Source: an uncultured Muribaculaceae bacterium (GTDB lineage Bacteria > Bacteroidota > Bacteroidia > Bacteroidales > Muribaculaceae). From it: DNA of 64,000 bases. The notes under the pieces were generated by a model. The model was not told where the DNA came from and did no database searches. It saw only the letters and a list, made by a program, of their open reading frames with translations. The stretch lies in assembly GCA_910588245.1 (NCBI GenBank), contig CAJUQP010000010.1, forward strand, positions 15,522-79,521, read 5' to 3'. Position numbers and translations under genes: made by a program. Positions 26,668 to 35,150 of the stretch are shown here, piece by piece. How positions within the stretch are numbered: the stretch's first letter is position 1; the number at the start of each line of letters is the position of its first letter.

Positions 26668-27024
26668 ATGAAAAAGATGATACTCGCCCTCGCGGCATTC
26701 GTCGGGATCACGGCGTCGGCCCTCGCAGCCGATGAGCCCTCCTATCCCGGAGGGAAAGAGGCCCTCGACAAATTCATAGCCCAGACCATGAAGTATCCGG
26801 CTCCCGCCAAGGCAAACGGCGTGGAGGGTGTGGTCAACGTCAAATTCACTGTCAATGCCGATGGCACGATAGGAGCCATAAAGATAGTGCGCATGATCGA
26901 TCCGGATCTCGAACAGGAGGCTATACGCATTGTCAAGAAAATGCCTGCCTGGATTCCCGCCGACAAGGAAGGTACGCCTGTGGCCGCCGATGCCACAGTG
27001 GCTATCCCCTTCGTGCTTGAATAA
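26668..27024 (+). CDS. Periplasmic TonB C-terminal-domain protein
   Basis: The 118-residue protein has a signal peptide (MKKMILALAAFVGITASALA) and then a TonB C-terminal fold: PGGKEALDKFIA, KYPAPAKANGVEG, a VNVKFTVNADGTI strand, and VKKMPAWIPADKEGTPV. Full TonB has an N-terminal membrane helix and a Pro-rich linker. Both are absent, so this is a free periplasmic TonB-CTD-like protein of unknown role, possibly a regulator of TonB-dependent systems. A weak -7 match TCATTTTG (26635-26642) lies upstream and a strong terminator downstream, so it is probably a single-gene unit. Confidence 0.85.
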   Translation: MKKMILALAAFVGITASALAADEPSYPGGKEALDKFIAQTMKYPAPAKANGVEGVVNVKFTVNADGTIGAIKIVRMIDPDLEQEAIRIVKKMPAWIPADKEGTPVAADATVAIPFVLE

Positions 27025-27082
27025 CCTTGGCCGCCATCCGCGGTTAGTACATCAACAGATAATCCTATATAACTTTATAACT

Positions 27083-27124
27083 GCTGAAAGGGGCGGCTTC
27101 CGCATGGGAACCGCCCCTTTCAGC
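27083..27124 (+). terminator. Terminator after TonB-like gene
   Basis: GCTGAAAGGGGCGG...CCGCCCCTTTCAGC forms a 14-bp stem extended by TTCC/GGAA across a single bulge. It lies between converging genes and may act in both directions. Confidence 0.7.
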
Positions 27125-27153
27125 TATTGAGATATGCAGCTGACCTGAAAGTG

Positions 27154-28023
27154 TCATTCGGCTGCCGGAGCATCTTTCGGAGCCTCCACGGTGGGAGTAA
27201 CCTCGAAGAGGAGCACGTCGGACTGTTTCAGTCCCATCTGCGCGCTGCGCTGCCCGAATAGATTATGGGCTGTGGTCATGAACTTGCCTGTCTGACCCGA
27301 TGCAAGAGTCAGCAAAGCGTCGTTCACAGGATTGCCGGCCATACGTTTTCCGACCGTGATCTGGTCGGGAAGGGGAGCGTTCACCTGATTGCCGTCAGGA
27401 GTGGTGATCTTGAGAGCGAGTTTCACTTTGTCACCATCCTTTATCTTCACACCGTCAGCGGGAGCGGAGAGGGAGTACAGACCGTCGGTCACTTTAGTGT
27501 ATTTTTTGGCAGATGCCTCCTCCACGAGAGCGTCAGCAGAGGCTATGCTGTCGCGTTTCTCCCTGGCGGAATTGAACTCGCCCATGAGACGATAGAAGTT
27601 CTGCTGAAGATCATTGGGGTTGGCAGTCACGGAGTCGGCCATCACAGCCTCCCTCATGCCACGCACAAATGCCTTGTTTGATAGCTTCACACCATAATCT
27701 TCGGCAAACTGAGACATGTTCATTGCCATCTGCATGCCGAGGAAGACGCCATTATTGTAGGCGTCTTTGCCGGCTTTCACAGCATTGAGGCCGGCCTGCA
27801 CGCCTTTCAGATACTCCTGGCGAGCTGTCTTGGAGTCGAGCGTAGTGTCCTGCATGGCCTGCTGCTCATATTCAGAGCCGCGGAGCTGTCCGAAATAATA
27901 CATGAGCGAGTCGGCCTTAGCCGTCTCGTCAGCCAAGCCGGAAGCGGCTTTATCGCCGGAGTTCTGGCAGGCGGCCAGCAGAAGGCCTGCTGCCGCTATC
28001 GAGAGTATTGATCTGATTTTCAT
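27154..28023 (-). CDS. FKBP-like lipoprotein with degenerate isomerase domain
   Basis: The 289-residue protein has a lipoprotein signal with lipobox LLAAC (Cys near 19), a helical FKBP N-terminal dimerisation-type domain (about 35-170) and an FKBP-like C-terminal domain. The latter lacks the conserved pocket residues seen in its neighbours: VHYTGKL, FDSS, GW.EG and AYG are all replaced. Catalysis is therefore unlikely and a chaperone or scaffold role is possible. It is the last of four co-directional genes at 27154-29419. Outer-membrane or periplasmic location is inferred from the lipobox. Confidence 0.8.
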   Translation of the reverse strand: MKIRSILSIAAAGLLLAACQNSGDKAASGLADETAKADSLMYYFGQLRGSEYEQQAMQDTTLDSKTARQEYLKGVQAGLNAVKAGKDAYNNGVFLGMQMAMNMSQFAEDYGVKLSNKAFVRGMREAVMADSVTANPNDLQQNFYRLMGEFNSAREKRDSIASADALVEEASAKKYTKVTDGLYSLSAPADGVKIKDGDKVKLALKITTPDGNQVNAPLPDQITVGKRMAGNPVNDALLTLASGQTGKFMTTAHNLFGQRSAQMGLKQSDVLLFEVTPTVEAPKDAPAAE

Positions 28024-28034
28024 CTTATGTGGTT

Positions 28035-28274
28035 TTATCTCCTTACGTCGCGAGGCATGGGCACCGGGATATCGGAAAGGGACTCGTCCGGAGCCTGCGT
28101 GTCGACCGAGTCGGGAGCTTCGGTGACGATTATCTCCGTGGAATCGATATTGACCTCGACCGTGTCGCCCGAAGGCACCATGTTCTCAGCCGTACGACCC
28201 TTGCACGATGTCATAGCTATGATAAGCAAGGCCGCCGAAGCAACCGTCGGCAACACATATCCGCGCGTTCTCAT
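28035..28274 (-). CDS. Small lipoprotein of unknown function
   Basis: The 79-residue protein has a signal peptide with lipobox IAMTSCKG (Cys near 24). The rest is an acidic, Pro/Ser/Asp-rich tail without recognised domain. It lies 2 nt after one FKBP gene and 11 nt before another, so it is surely co-transcribed. It may be a membrane-anchored accessory of the FKBP proteins. No family is recognised. Confidence 0.7.
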   Translation of the reverse strand: MRTRGYVLPTVASAALLIIAMTSCKGRTAENMVPSGDTVEVNIDSTEIIVTEAPDSVDTQAPDESLSDIPVPMPRDVRR

Positions 28275-28276
28275 GA

Positions 28277-28828
28277 TCAGTTCACCTTTATGAGTTCAAC
28301 CTCGAAAATAAGAGGTGCGTTGGGAGGGATGGCTCCAGGCGCGCCCTGCTCGCCATAGGCAAGGTTGGAAGGGATGTAGAACACTGTCTTGCCTCCCTCT
28401 TTCATAAGCTGCAGCCCCTCAGTCCAGCCGGCAATGACGCGGTTGAGAGGGAAAGTTGCGGGCTCGCCACGCTCCACGGAGCTATCGAACACGGTGCCGT
28501 CGGTAAGTTTGCCGGTGTAGTGCACAGTCACCTCATCCGTAGCGGAGGGAGCGGCACCGGTACCCTCTTTCACGATCTGGTATTTAAGGCCGGAAGCGGT
28601 CTTCTGATAAGTGCTGTCGGTAGGTGTGGCGGCCTCTTTGGTCTCATCCTGGAAGAAGAGAGCCATGGAATCAACAGGCGCCACAGCCACTGTCTCCTCT
28701 TCTACAACAACCGTGGAGTCGGCGTCGGCACTCGCCGACTTCTCGCTTTTACATGATGAAAGGCCCCCGAGCGATACGAGAGCCACGGCAGCAGCCACAG
28801 CCGCTGCCGGGATAAAGTTCTTTTTCAT
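28277..28828 (-). CDS. FKBP-type peptidyl-prolyl isomerase lipoprotein
   Basis: The 183-residue protein has a lipoprotein signal (lipobox GLSSC, Cys near 26), an acidic linker and one intact FKBP domain (about 80-183). The domain contains VHYTGKL, GTVFDSS, FPLNRVIAGW, a LQLMKEGG loop and SNLAYGEQG. FKBP proteins catalyse cis-trans isomerisation of Xaa-Pro bonds; here the enzyme would act on exported proteins. Its domain is nearly the same as that of the upstream neighbour. Its ATG follows the neighbour's stop codon with no gap (TAAATG at 28831-28826). Confidence 0.92.
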   Translation of the reverse strand: MKKNFIPAAAVAAAVALVSLGGLSSCKSEKSASADADSTVVVEEETVAVAPVDSMALFFQDETKEAATPTDSTYQKTASGLKYQIVKEGTGAAPSATDEVTVHYTGKLTDGTVFDSSVERGEPATFPLNRVIAGWTEGLQLMKEGGKTVFYIPSNLAYGEQGAPGAIPPNAPLIFEVELIKVN

Positions 28829-29419
28829 TTATTTTTTGATGACTTTGATAAGTTCCACATCGAAAATGAGCGTTGAATGCGGAGGAATGGCATTGGGCAC
28901 ACCCTGCGGACCGTAGGCGAGATCGGAAGGGATGAAGAATGTGTATTTGCCACCCTCCTTCATGAGCTGCACACCCTCGGTCCAGCCGGGGATCACACGG
29001 TTGAGAGGGAATGTGGCGGGCTCGCCACGGCTCACGGAGCTGTCGAACACGGTGCCGTCGAGAAGTTTGCCGGTGTAATGCACAGTCACTTCGTCCGTAG
29101 CCGCGGGCTGGGCACCCGTACCCTCTTTCTCGACCATATACTGCAGACCTGATGCCGTTGTGATCACGTTTTCCTTCTTACCGTTTTCGGCGAGGAATTT
29201 CTCTCCTACAGCCTTGATCTGCGCCTCTTTCTTTGAAGTGAGTTCCTGAAGGTATTCCTGTATCAGTTTCTGAGCTTCCTCAGCCGATATTTTTGTCTCC
29301 TTGCCATCGAAAGCGGCTGCTACCGCCTCATTGAAAGCTTCCTTATCGAGATTCTCCACGCCCATGCCGCGGAGCTGCTGGCCGAGGGCCATGCCCCAGG
29401 CGTAACTAAGTTTGTCCAT
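28829..29419 (-). CDS. FKBP-type peptidyl-prolyl isomerase, Mip/FkpA-like
   Basis: The 196-residue protein has no signal peptide and starts MDKLSYAWGMALGQQL, the FKBP N-terminal helical domain (about 1-75) common in Mip-like enzymes. The C-terminal FKBP domain (about 92-194) is intact: VHYTGKL, GTVFDSS, FPLNRVIPGW, SDLAYGPQG, FDVELIKV. A cytoplasmic location is inferred. This is the first gene of the FKBP cluster. The leader contains a GCTCTAAGAGC palindrome (29440-29450). The minus-strand -7 candidate TAATTGTG (29456-29449) is imperfect. Confidence 0.92.
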   Translation of the reverse strand: MDKLSYAWGMALGQQLRGMGVENLDKEAFNEAVAAAFDGKETKISAEEAQKLIQEYLQELTSKKEAQIKAVGEKFLAENGKKENVITTASGLQYMVEKEGTGAQPAATDEVTVHYTGKLLDGTVFDSSVSRGEPATFPLNRVIPGWTEGVQLMKEGGKYTFFIPSDLAYGPQGVPNAIPPHSTLIFDVELIKVIKK

Positions 29420-29610
29420 CTTTACGGTTATTTATAATGCTCTAAGAGCACAATTAGTATTTCCCGGAGACCGATGCCTCCGATAGTTATAACGCTGACA
29501 TCATGGAATTGTTATTGCCCGCGGGGCTGCGTAACGTCAAAATGCGGAGCGTCACCATATTTTTTAACACCTTTTAAATGCCCCTTTCCGGGATAATTCC
29601 GGAACTGGGT

Positions 29611-29642
29611 GTTGCAGCATCCGAAATAATTGATTAACTTTG
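29611..29642 (+). promoter_or_regulatory. tRNA-Gln promoter
   Basis: TAACTTTG (29635-29642) matches the -7 consensus. GTTG at 29611-29614 fits a -33 box at 20-nt spacing. Initiation would be about 50 nt before the tRNA. Confidence 0.65.
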
Positions 29643-29697
29643 CAGCGGTTTGTCAGGCCGCCACCCAAAAGGAGACGCGCGGCCTCTGCCTCAGGAT

Positions 29698-29768
29698 TGC
29701 CTTATGGTGTAATGGTAGCACTACAGTTTTTGGTTCTGTCTGTCGAGGTTCGAATCCCCGTAAGGCAA
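29698..29768 (+). tRNA. tRNA-Gln (anticodon UUG)
   Basis: Acceptor arms TGCCTTA and TAAGGCA pair in full. The D arm is GTGT/GCAC, with one G-U pair. The anticodon arm ACAGT-TTTTGGT-TCTGT exposes TTG, and GGTTCGAATCC is the T arm. Discriminator base A is at 29768. CCA is not encoded. Confidence 0.93.
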
Positions 29769-29776
29769 CGCAGAAA

Positions 29777-29813
29777 AACGGGCCGGCTCATCGGAGCCGG
29801 CCCGTTATCTTTT
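29777..29813 (+). terminator. Terminator of tRNA-Gln transcript
   Basis: A perfect 13-bp stem (29777-29789 with 29794-29806, loop ATCG) is followed by ATCTTTTT. Confidence 0.85.
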
Positions 29814-29829
29814 TCCCAATCTCGCGCAT

Positions 29830-31137
29830 TCATGCTTTTGACAGGAGGAGTGTCTTGAAGGCATCGAAATCCGCAGGGAGGGGCACACTCTGTTTCTTCC
29901 CTCTCATGAAGGCCGCAAGACGTGCCGGGATCTCCACGCCGGCGCCGGTGATGCCCTCCACGGTTTCCTTGAACTTAGCCGGATGGGCAGTCTCAAGGAA
30001 TATGCCTGTCTCGCCGGGACGCAGCTGTTCAGTAAGCGCCCGGTAAGCCACCGCCCCGTGGGGATCAAGCTGATAGCCGGTCTCCTCAAGGGTGGATTTC
30101 ATCGTGGCGGCGATCTCCTTGTCTGTATATGTACATCCTGATGTCTCCGCGGCTATCGCATCGTGGTCATGGCCGTAAAGATCGAGCACCCGGGCGAAAT
30201 TGCTCGGATCGCCCACATCCATGGCGTTGGCTATGGTCTGCACGGAATGACGCGGACGGTATTCACCTGTCACGAGATACTCATAGAAAACGTCGTTGGC
30301 ATTATTGGCGGCTATGAACCGTTTTATCGGCAACCCCATGCGCTTGGCAATCAGTCCGGCAGTTATATTGCCGAAATTACCGCTCGGCACACACACCACA
30401 ATATTCTCCATGTCGGCACCGGTCGCGGCCAGCTGTCCCCAGGCATGGAAATAATAGAACATCTGGGGAAGGAAACGCGCCACATTGATTGAATTGGCGG
30501 AGGTCAGCATCATTCTGTCGTTGAGTTCTCCGTCAAGGAAAGCTTGCTTCACGAGTGCCTGGCAGTCGTCGAAAGTGCCGTCGATCTCCAGAGCCTCGAT
30601 ATTGCGTCCGAGAGTTGTGAACTGCGATTCCTGTATAGGACTCACCTTCCCTTTCGGATAAAGCACGAAGACCCTGACCCCTTCCACACCGAGGAATCCG
30701 TTGGCCACAGCGCTTCCGGTGTCGCCCGAGGTAGCCACAAGCACATTCACAAGCCTATCGCCACTGTCGCGATTGAAATATCCAAGCAACCGTGCCATGA
30801 AACGGGCGCCCACATCCTTGAAGGCAAGTGTGGGGCCATGGAAAAGCTCAAGAGAATATCTCTCCGGAGTGACCTCCACCAACGGAATCGTGAAATTAAG
30901 TGTTTCGGCGGTGAGTTCTCTTAGTTTTTCCGGATCGATATCCTCTCCGAAAAGCGATTGCGCCACCTCGCAGGCCATCTCCTGAAGCGACATCGACGGA
31001 AGCCTCCGGAAAAAGTCCTCCGGAAGCCGCCCTATACGTTCCGGCATATATAGGCCGCGGTCGGGAGCGAGCCCTTTCACCACAGCTTCTTCAAGCGATA
31101 CATCGGGCGCATTGCCCGCAGTACTTCTATATTGCAT
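29830..31137 (-). CDS. thrC: Threonine synthase
   Basis: The enzyme converts O-phosphohomoserine to threonine with PLP. The 435-residue protein has the PLP Lys in GPTLAFKDVGARF near 105, the ATSGDTGSAVANGF phosphate-binding turn near 137-150, and the SANSINVARFLPQ segment near 215. Length fits the shorter bacterial ThrC class. It is the third gene of the thrA-homoserine kinase-thrC set, separated from the kinase gene by 76 bp containing a 7-nt-period repeat. Confidence 0.95.
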   Translation of the reverse strand: MQYRSTAGNAPDVSLEEAVVKGLAPDRGLYMPERIGRLPEDFFRRLPSMSLQEMACEVAQSLFGEDIDPEKLRELTAETLNFTIPLVEVTPERYSLELFHGPTLAFKDVGARFMARLLGYFNRDSGDRLVNVLVATSGDTGSAVANGFLGVEGVRVFVLYPKGKVSPIQESQFTTLGRNIEALEIDGTFDDCQALVKQAFLDGELNDRMMLTSANSINVARFLPQMFYYFHAWGQLAATGADMENIVVCVPSGNFGNITAGLIAKRMGLPIKRFIAANNANDVFYEYLVTGEYRPRHSVQTIANAMDVGDPSNFARVLDLYGHDHDAIAAETSGCTYTDKEIAATMKSTLEETGYQLDPHGAVAYRALTEQLRPGETGIFLETAHPAKFKETVEGITGAGVEIPARLAAFMRGKKQSVPLPADFDAFKTLLLSKA

Positions 31138-31140
31138 TAT

Positions 31141-31206
31141 TTTTAAGTGTGAAGTATTTTTAAGTGTGAAGTATTAAGGAAGAGTCAAGAGTCAAGAGTG
31201 AAGGAG
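31141..31206. repeat. Heptad repeat array A (7-nt period)
   Basis: Degenerate heptads such as TTAAGTG, TGAAGTA, AGAGTCA and AGAGTGA follow one another in the thrC-kinase gap. An 18-bp piece (31161-31178) recurs exactly at 36967-36984, and a 16-bp piece (31181-31196) at 35442-35457. Confidence 0.8.
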
Positions 31207-31213
31207 AGGGGGA

Positions 31214-32431
31214 TCAGAGGGAGAGGAATTCGCGGATGAAGGCATCGCCGGTCAGGGAGCCATAGCTTCCGGCACGACATGCAGATTCGGAATATTCCGT
31301 CACATCGTCGGGCTTGATGCCCGGGCGCCAGATCACAAACGGCACGGGATCGGAGGTATGCGTCCTTATGTCGCAGGGTGTCGGATGGTCAGGTAGCAGC
31401 GCCACGGCCACATCCTCACCGAAATCCTCCAATGCCTTCAGCAACGGACCCACCACGCGGCCGTCAAGGTTCTCAACCGTGAGTTTCTTGAGGCTGGCGT
31501 CACCCTCATGACCGGCCTCGTCGCTGGCCTCTATATGCAGGAATACAAAATCAGATCCCGAACGGAGCGCGGAGAGTGCGGCCTGAAGTTTACCCTCGTA
31601 GTTGGTGTCATAAAGCCCGGTAGCACCTTCCACTACCACAGGTTTCAGACCGGCATATACGCCGATGCCCATGATAAGATCTACAGCAGAGATGACCACG
31701 CCATGTCCGATACCGAAAAGCTCCTGCATCGTCTTCATGGCCGGTTTGTAGCCGGGACTCCAGGGCCATATGCTGTTGGCCGGATCCTTCCCCTCTGCAA
31801 TTCGACGGAGATTCACCGGATGGTCGGCGAGTATCTCCTGCGAGCGTCTGATAAGGTCGTTGATGTAGTCGGCCGTAGGCTGTGCCTCCGGCGCCGCGGC
31901 CCTGACCATCTCTTCCTCAGCAGGATGTCCCGGCACATCGTGGGGAGGGGTACATTCTATCCTCTTGTCACCACCCCTCACCTTGAGCAGATGGCGATAG
32001 CTCACCCCGCTGTAGAAACGGGCACGTCCGTCGCCAAGGCGTTCGTTGAGAAAGTCTATGAGCTCGGCGGCCTCGGCGCTGGAAATATGTCCGGCTGAAT
32101 GATTCTTGATTGTGCCATCGGGCGATATGCATATCAGGTTGCAGCGCATGGCCATCTCTCCCGGCTCTATGTCTATGCCCATGCTGGCGGCCTCAAGTAC
32201 GCCGCGACCCTCAAACACCTCCGGCAGACTATAGCCGAGCAGCGAGAGGTGGGCGATCTCGCTTCCGGGGGCATAACCATCAGGCACCGTGGCAAGCATG
32301 CCACACCGTCCACGTCGCGCAAGCTCATCGAGAGCCGGCGTCGCGGCAGCCTCTATCGGCGTCTTCCCTCCGAGTTCAGGACAAGCTCTGTCGGCCATTC
32401 CGTCGCCCAGTATGATTATATGTTTCATCAT
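31214..32431 (-). CDS. Proposed homoserine kinase, phosphoglycerate mutase (ApgM) fold
   Basis: The 405-residue protein belongs to the alkaline phosphatase superfamily: first metal motif ILGDGMADR near 7, nucleophile Ser in APGSEIAHLSLLGY near 55, DEAGHEGD near 305, and a late DHPTPCDIRTHTSDP near 350. By sequence alone it would be called an archaeal-type phosphoglycerate mutase. The subgroup found between thrA and thrC in Bacteroidetes is the proposed homoserine kinase (TIGR02535-type). It would make O-phosphohomoserine for ThrC. Its start overlaps the thrA stop by 4 nt (ATGA, 32428-32431), implying coupling. No GHMP-type thrB is visible in this window. Confidence 0.87.
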   Translation of the reverse strand: MMKHIIILGDGMADRACPELGGKTPIEAAATPALDELARRGRCGMLATVPDGYAPGSEIAHLSLLGYSLPEVFEGRGVLEAASMGIDIEPGEMAMRCNLICISPDGTIKNHSAGHISSAEAAELIDFLNERLGDGRARFYSGVSYRHLLKVRGGDKRIECTPPHDVPGHPAEEEMVRAAAPEAQPTADYINDLIRRSQEILADHPVNLRRIAEGKDPANSIWPWSPGYKPAMKTMQELFGIGHGVVISAVDLIMGIGVYAGLKPVVVEGATGLYDTNYEGKLQAALSALRSGSDFVFLHIEASDEAGHEGDASLKKLTVENLDGRVVGPLLKALEDFGEDVAVALLPDHPTPCDIRTHTSDPVPFVIWRPGIKPDDVTEYSESACRAGSYGSLTGDAFIREFLSL

Positions 32432-34863
32432 CTTATATTTGCTATACTTATTATGTCGGCGAAGACTCCGGCGGCAGTGACCTCCGCTCCGGCTCCGTAG
32501 CCCTTTATCACCATCGGGAATTCCTTATAGCGCTCAGTAGTGAGAAGTATCACATTGTTGCTTCCCGCCAGATTGTAGAACGGATGTGAAGAGTCGACAC
32601 GGCGCAGCCCCACGCTCACAGCCCCGTTGTCGAGCGAAGCCACGAAACGGAAATGCTCGCCTGCGGCATCAGCCTCGGCGCGACGGCGTTCAAACTCAGC
32701 ATCAAGCGTGCGCAGGTTGTCGATGAAGGCTTCCGCCGCTCCCTCGAAGAGAGCCTCAGGTATGAAAAGCCGCTTGTCGACATCATCCTGCTCCACCATA
32801 TACCCGGCCTCACGTGCCAGAATGACGAGTTTACGCACCACATCCTTTCCGCTAAGGTCAATGCGCGGATCAGGCTCAGAATATCCCGCCTCCCTGGCCA
32901 TCTCCACGGCACGGCTCAGGGGCACGTCGGCGGCAAGCACATTGAAGATATAGTTGAGCGTTCCCGACACTACAGCTTCGATCTTCAGAATCTTGTCGCC
33001 CGAATTGATGAGCGAGTTGATGGTGTTTATAATCGGAAGGCCGGCACCAACGTTGGTCTCAAAAAGATATTTCACGTCTTTACGGCGCGCCGTCTCCTTA
33101 AGCTTCACATAAGAGGGATAAGGTCCTGAGGCAGCGATCTTGTTGGCGGCAACCACGTTGACGTTGTGCTCCAGCAGATCCTGGTAGAGTCCGGCAATCT
33201 CGGGCGACGCCGTGCAGTCTACGAAGACGGAGTTGAAGATATTCATCTTCAGCACCTCCTCTTTTATCACCTCAGGCGTGGCATCGATTCCCTCGTCGCG
33301 CAGCAGCTCGCGGTAGCGCGTTATGTCGAGACCGTCGCGATTGAACACCGCGCGCTTGCTCGACGCGATTCCCACCACGTTCAGGCGCAGGTTCTTCTCC
33401 TTCAGGAGCCTTTCCTGCTGCTTGGAAATCTGGCTCAGCAGACTGCTCCCCACATTGCCGATGCCCGTCAGGAAGACGTTGAGCACCTGACTCTCGGAGA
33501 GGAAGAATGAGTCGTGGATCACGTTGAGCGCCTTGCGCAGGCTCCTCTTCTCAATCACGAAAGATATATTGGTCTCGGAAGCACCCTGGGCACAGGCAAT
33601 TACATTGATGCCGTTGCGGCCCACAGTGTTGAAAAGTTTGCCGGCGAGGCCGGTGGTGTGTTTCATTTTCTCTCCGACCACGGCCACAGTGGCCAGGTCG
33701 CGCTCAGCCACGATATCATTGAACATGCCAGAGGCGAGCTCAGCGGCGAATTCCTCACGCAGCGTCTCCACAGCGAGGTCGGCGTCGGCATTGCGCACAG
33801 CTATGGTAGTGTTGTTTTCGCTGGCCGCCTGCGACACCAGGAACACGCTGACACCTTTCGCCGTGAGGGCGTTGAAGATTCGTGAGTTCACCCCGATCAC
33901 ACCTACCATACAGAGACTCGTGATCGTCACGAGGCAGGTGTCGTTGATGGATGATATGCCTTTTATGGCCTTTCCTCCATGGCGGGCGGTGGAACTGATG
34001 CGGGTGCCTGGAGCAGAAGGATTGAATGTATTTTTTACGAGTATGGGAATATTCTTATGATATACGGGATAGATTGTGGGGGGATAGATCACCTTGGCGC
34101 CGAAATTGCATAACTCCATGGCCTCGGTGAATGTCAGCTCGTCGATCACATAGGCGTTGTCGATCACCCTGGGATCGGCCGTCATGAAACCGTCAACGTC
34201 AGTCCAGATTTCCAATACTTCGGCATCGAGCGCGGCCGCCATGATCGCTGCGGTGTAGTCGCTGCCGCCACGTCCGAGGTTCGTCACCTCGCCGTTTTCA
34301 TCCGTAGCCAGGAAGCCACCCATCACGGCGGTCTCCCAGTCGTAGGAGCAGACATCTTCGGCTATGAGTTTGTTGGTGAGTTCCTGATCGAGCACTTCGC
34401 CACCGTGCAGAGTCTTGCGCGTGCGTATGAAAGCCCGCGAATCAAAATGGGTGGCACCCTTTATGATATTTGCCACGATCACGCTCGACAGCCTCTCGCC
34501 GTAGCTCACGATGATCTTCAGGGCACGTGGCGACAGGTCATGAAGAAGCATCACGCCTTTGTAGATGTTGCCGAGTTCATCGAGCATAAGCCTGACAATG
34601 GCAGCGGTAGCCTCCCTCCGCGAGGGGGGTACAATGCCGTCGACCACTTTCAGATGGCGGTCGACGATGCGGGCATAAGAGTCGAGATAGGTGATGTCGT
34701 CGGCCACGGCAAGGCGCGCCGTGGAGATAAGCAGGTCGGTGATGCCTCCCAGGGCTGATACGACCACGACTTTCCTGCCGGGAGTCTCCTCCACTATCTT
34801 CTTCACGTTGGTAAGGCTCTCCACAGTACCTACTGAGGTGCCTCCAAACTTCATAACTTTCAT
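32428..34863 (-). CDS. thrA: Bifunctional aspartokinase / homoserine dehydrogenase
   Basis: It catalyses the first and third steps from aspartate to threonine. The 811-residue protein starts MKVMKFGGTSVGTVESL, the aspartokinase signature. The kinase domain spans about 1-290 (GRGGSDYTA near 200, WTDVDGFMTADPR near 222), ACT domains about 310-450, and homoserine dehydrogenase from about 465 (FLTGIGNVGSSLL; Asn-Val-Val-Ala-Ala-Asn-Lys near 565). An ATG three codons upstream (34872) is an alternative start. The ACT domains imply threonine feedback, as known for ThrA. Confidence 0.95.
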   Translation of the reverse strand: MKVMKFGGTSVGTVESLTNVKKIVEETPGRKVVVVSALGGITDLLISTARLAVADDITYLDSYARIVDRHLKVVDGIVPPSRREATAAIVRLMLDELGNIYKGVMLLHDLSPRALKIIVSYGERLSSVIVANIIKGATHFDSRAFIRTRKTLHGGEVLDQELTNKLIAEDVCSYDWETAVMGGFLATDENGEVTNLGRGGSDYTAAIMAAALDAEVLEIWTDVDGFMTADPRVIDNAYVIDELTFTEAMELCNFGAKVIYPPTIYPVYHKNIPILVKNTFNPSAPGTRISSTARHGGKAIKGISSINDTCLVTITSLCMVGVIGVNSRIFNALTAKGVSVFLVSQAASENNTTIAVRNADADLAVETLREEFAAELASGMFNDIVAERDLATVAVVGEKMKHTTGLAGKLFNTVGRNGINVIACAQGASETNISFVIEKRSLRKALNVIHDSFFLSESQVLNVFLTGIGNVGSSLLSQISKQQERLLKEKNLRLNVVGIASSKRAVFNRDGLDITRYRELLRDEGIDATPEVIKEEVLKMNIFNSVFVDCTASPEIAGLYQDLLEHNVNVVAANKIAASGPYPSYVKLKETARRKDVKYLFETNVGAGLPIINTINSLINSGDKILKIEAVVSGTLNYIFNVLAADVPLSRAVEMAREAGYSEPDPRIDLSGKDVVRKLVILAREAGYMVEQDDVDKRLFIPEALFEGAAEAFIDNLRTLDAEFERRRAEADAAGEHFRFVASLDNGAVSVGLRRVDSSHPFYNLAGSNNVILLTTERYKEFPMVIKGYGAGAEVTAAGVFADIISIANIR

Positions 34864-34944
34864 CGATGCCATATGTTGAGATAAATAACTTGGACGCCGG
34901 CCTCCCGTGGGGATCCATGCCGGACGGCTTTTCTTATTAAGCGC

Positions 34945-34976
34945 CAAAATTAATAAAATTCTTTCAATCCGGCAAC
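34945..34976 (-). promoter_or_regulatory. thrA operon promoter
   Basis: The minus strand has GTTG (34976-34973), 20 nt, then TAATTTTG (34952-34945), a full -7 match. No leader peptide rich in Thr or Ile is visible in the leader. Confidence 0.6.
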
Positions 34977-35072
34977 TTAACATATCATTCTGTCCCCGCT
35001 TCGTGCATTTACCCCTCTTTTCGCCACTGAAAACGTTGCATTCACCGACATGGAAGTCGCATCGGGGGGCAT

Positions 35073-35136
35073 GAAACAAAAAAAAGGTCATGAATCCGGT
35101 CTGTCTGTGAGTGACATAGCGGGATTTCATGACCTT
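35073..35136 (-). terminator. Minus-strand intrinsic terminator
   Basis: Arms 35084-35097 and 35122-35136 pair over 14 positions with one bulge. On the minus strand the stem is followed by an uninterrupted T8 run (complement of 35077-35085). The nearest minus-strand gene upstream is the shortened lacI, whose stop is more than 600 nt away. Confidence 0.55.
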
Positions 35137-35150
35137 CTGGATTAGAGGGT

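Noticed and set aside
31141..31206. Heptad arrays considered as a CRISPR array
   Set aside because: Units are 7 nt and degenerate, with no constant repeat of 23-47 bp, no unique spacers and no cas genes.
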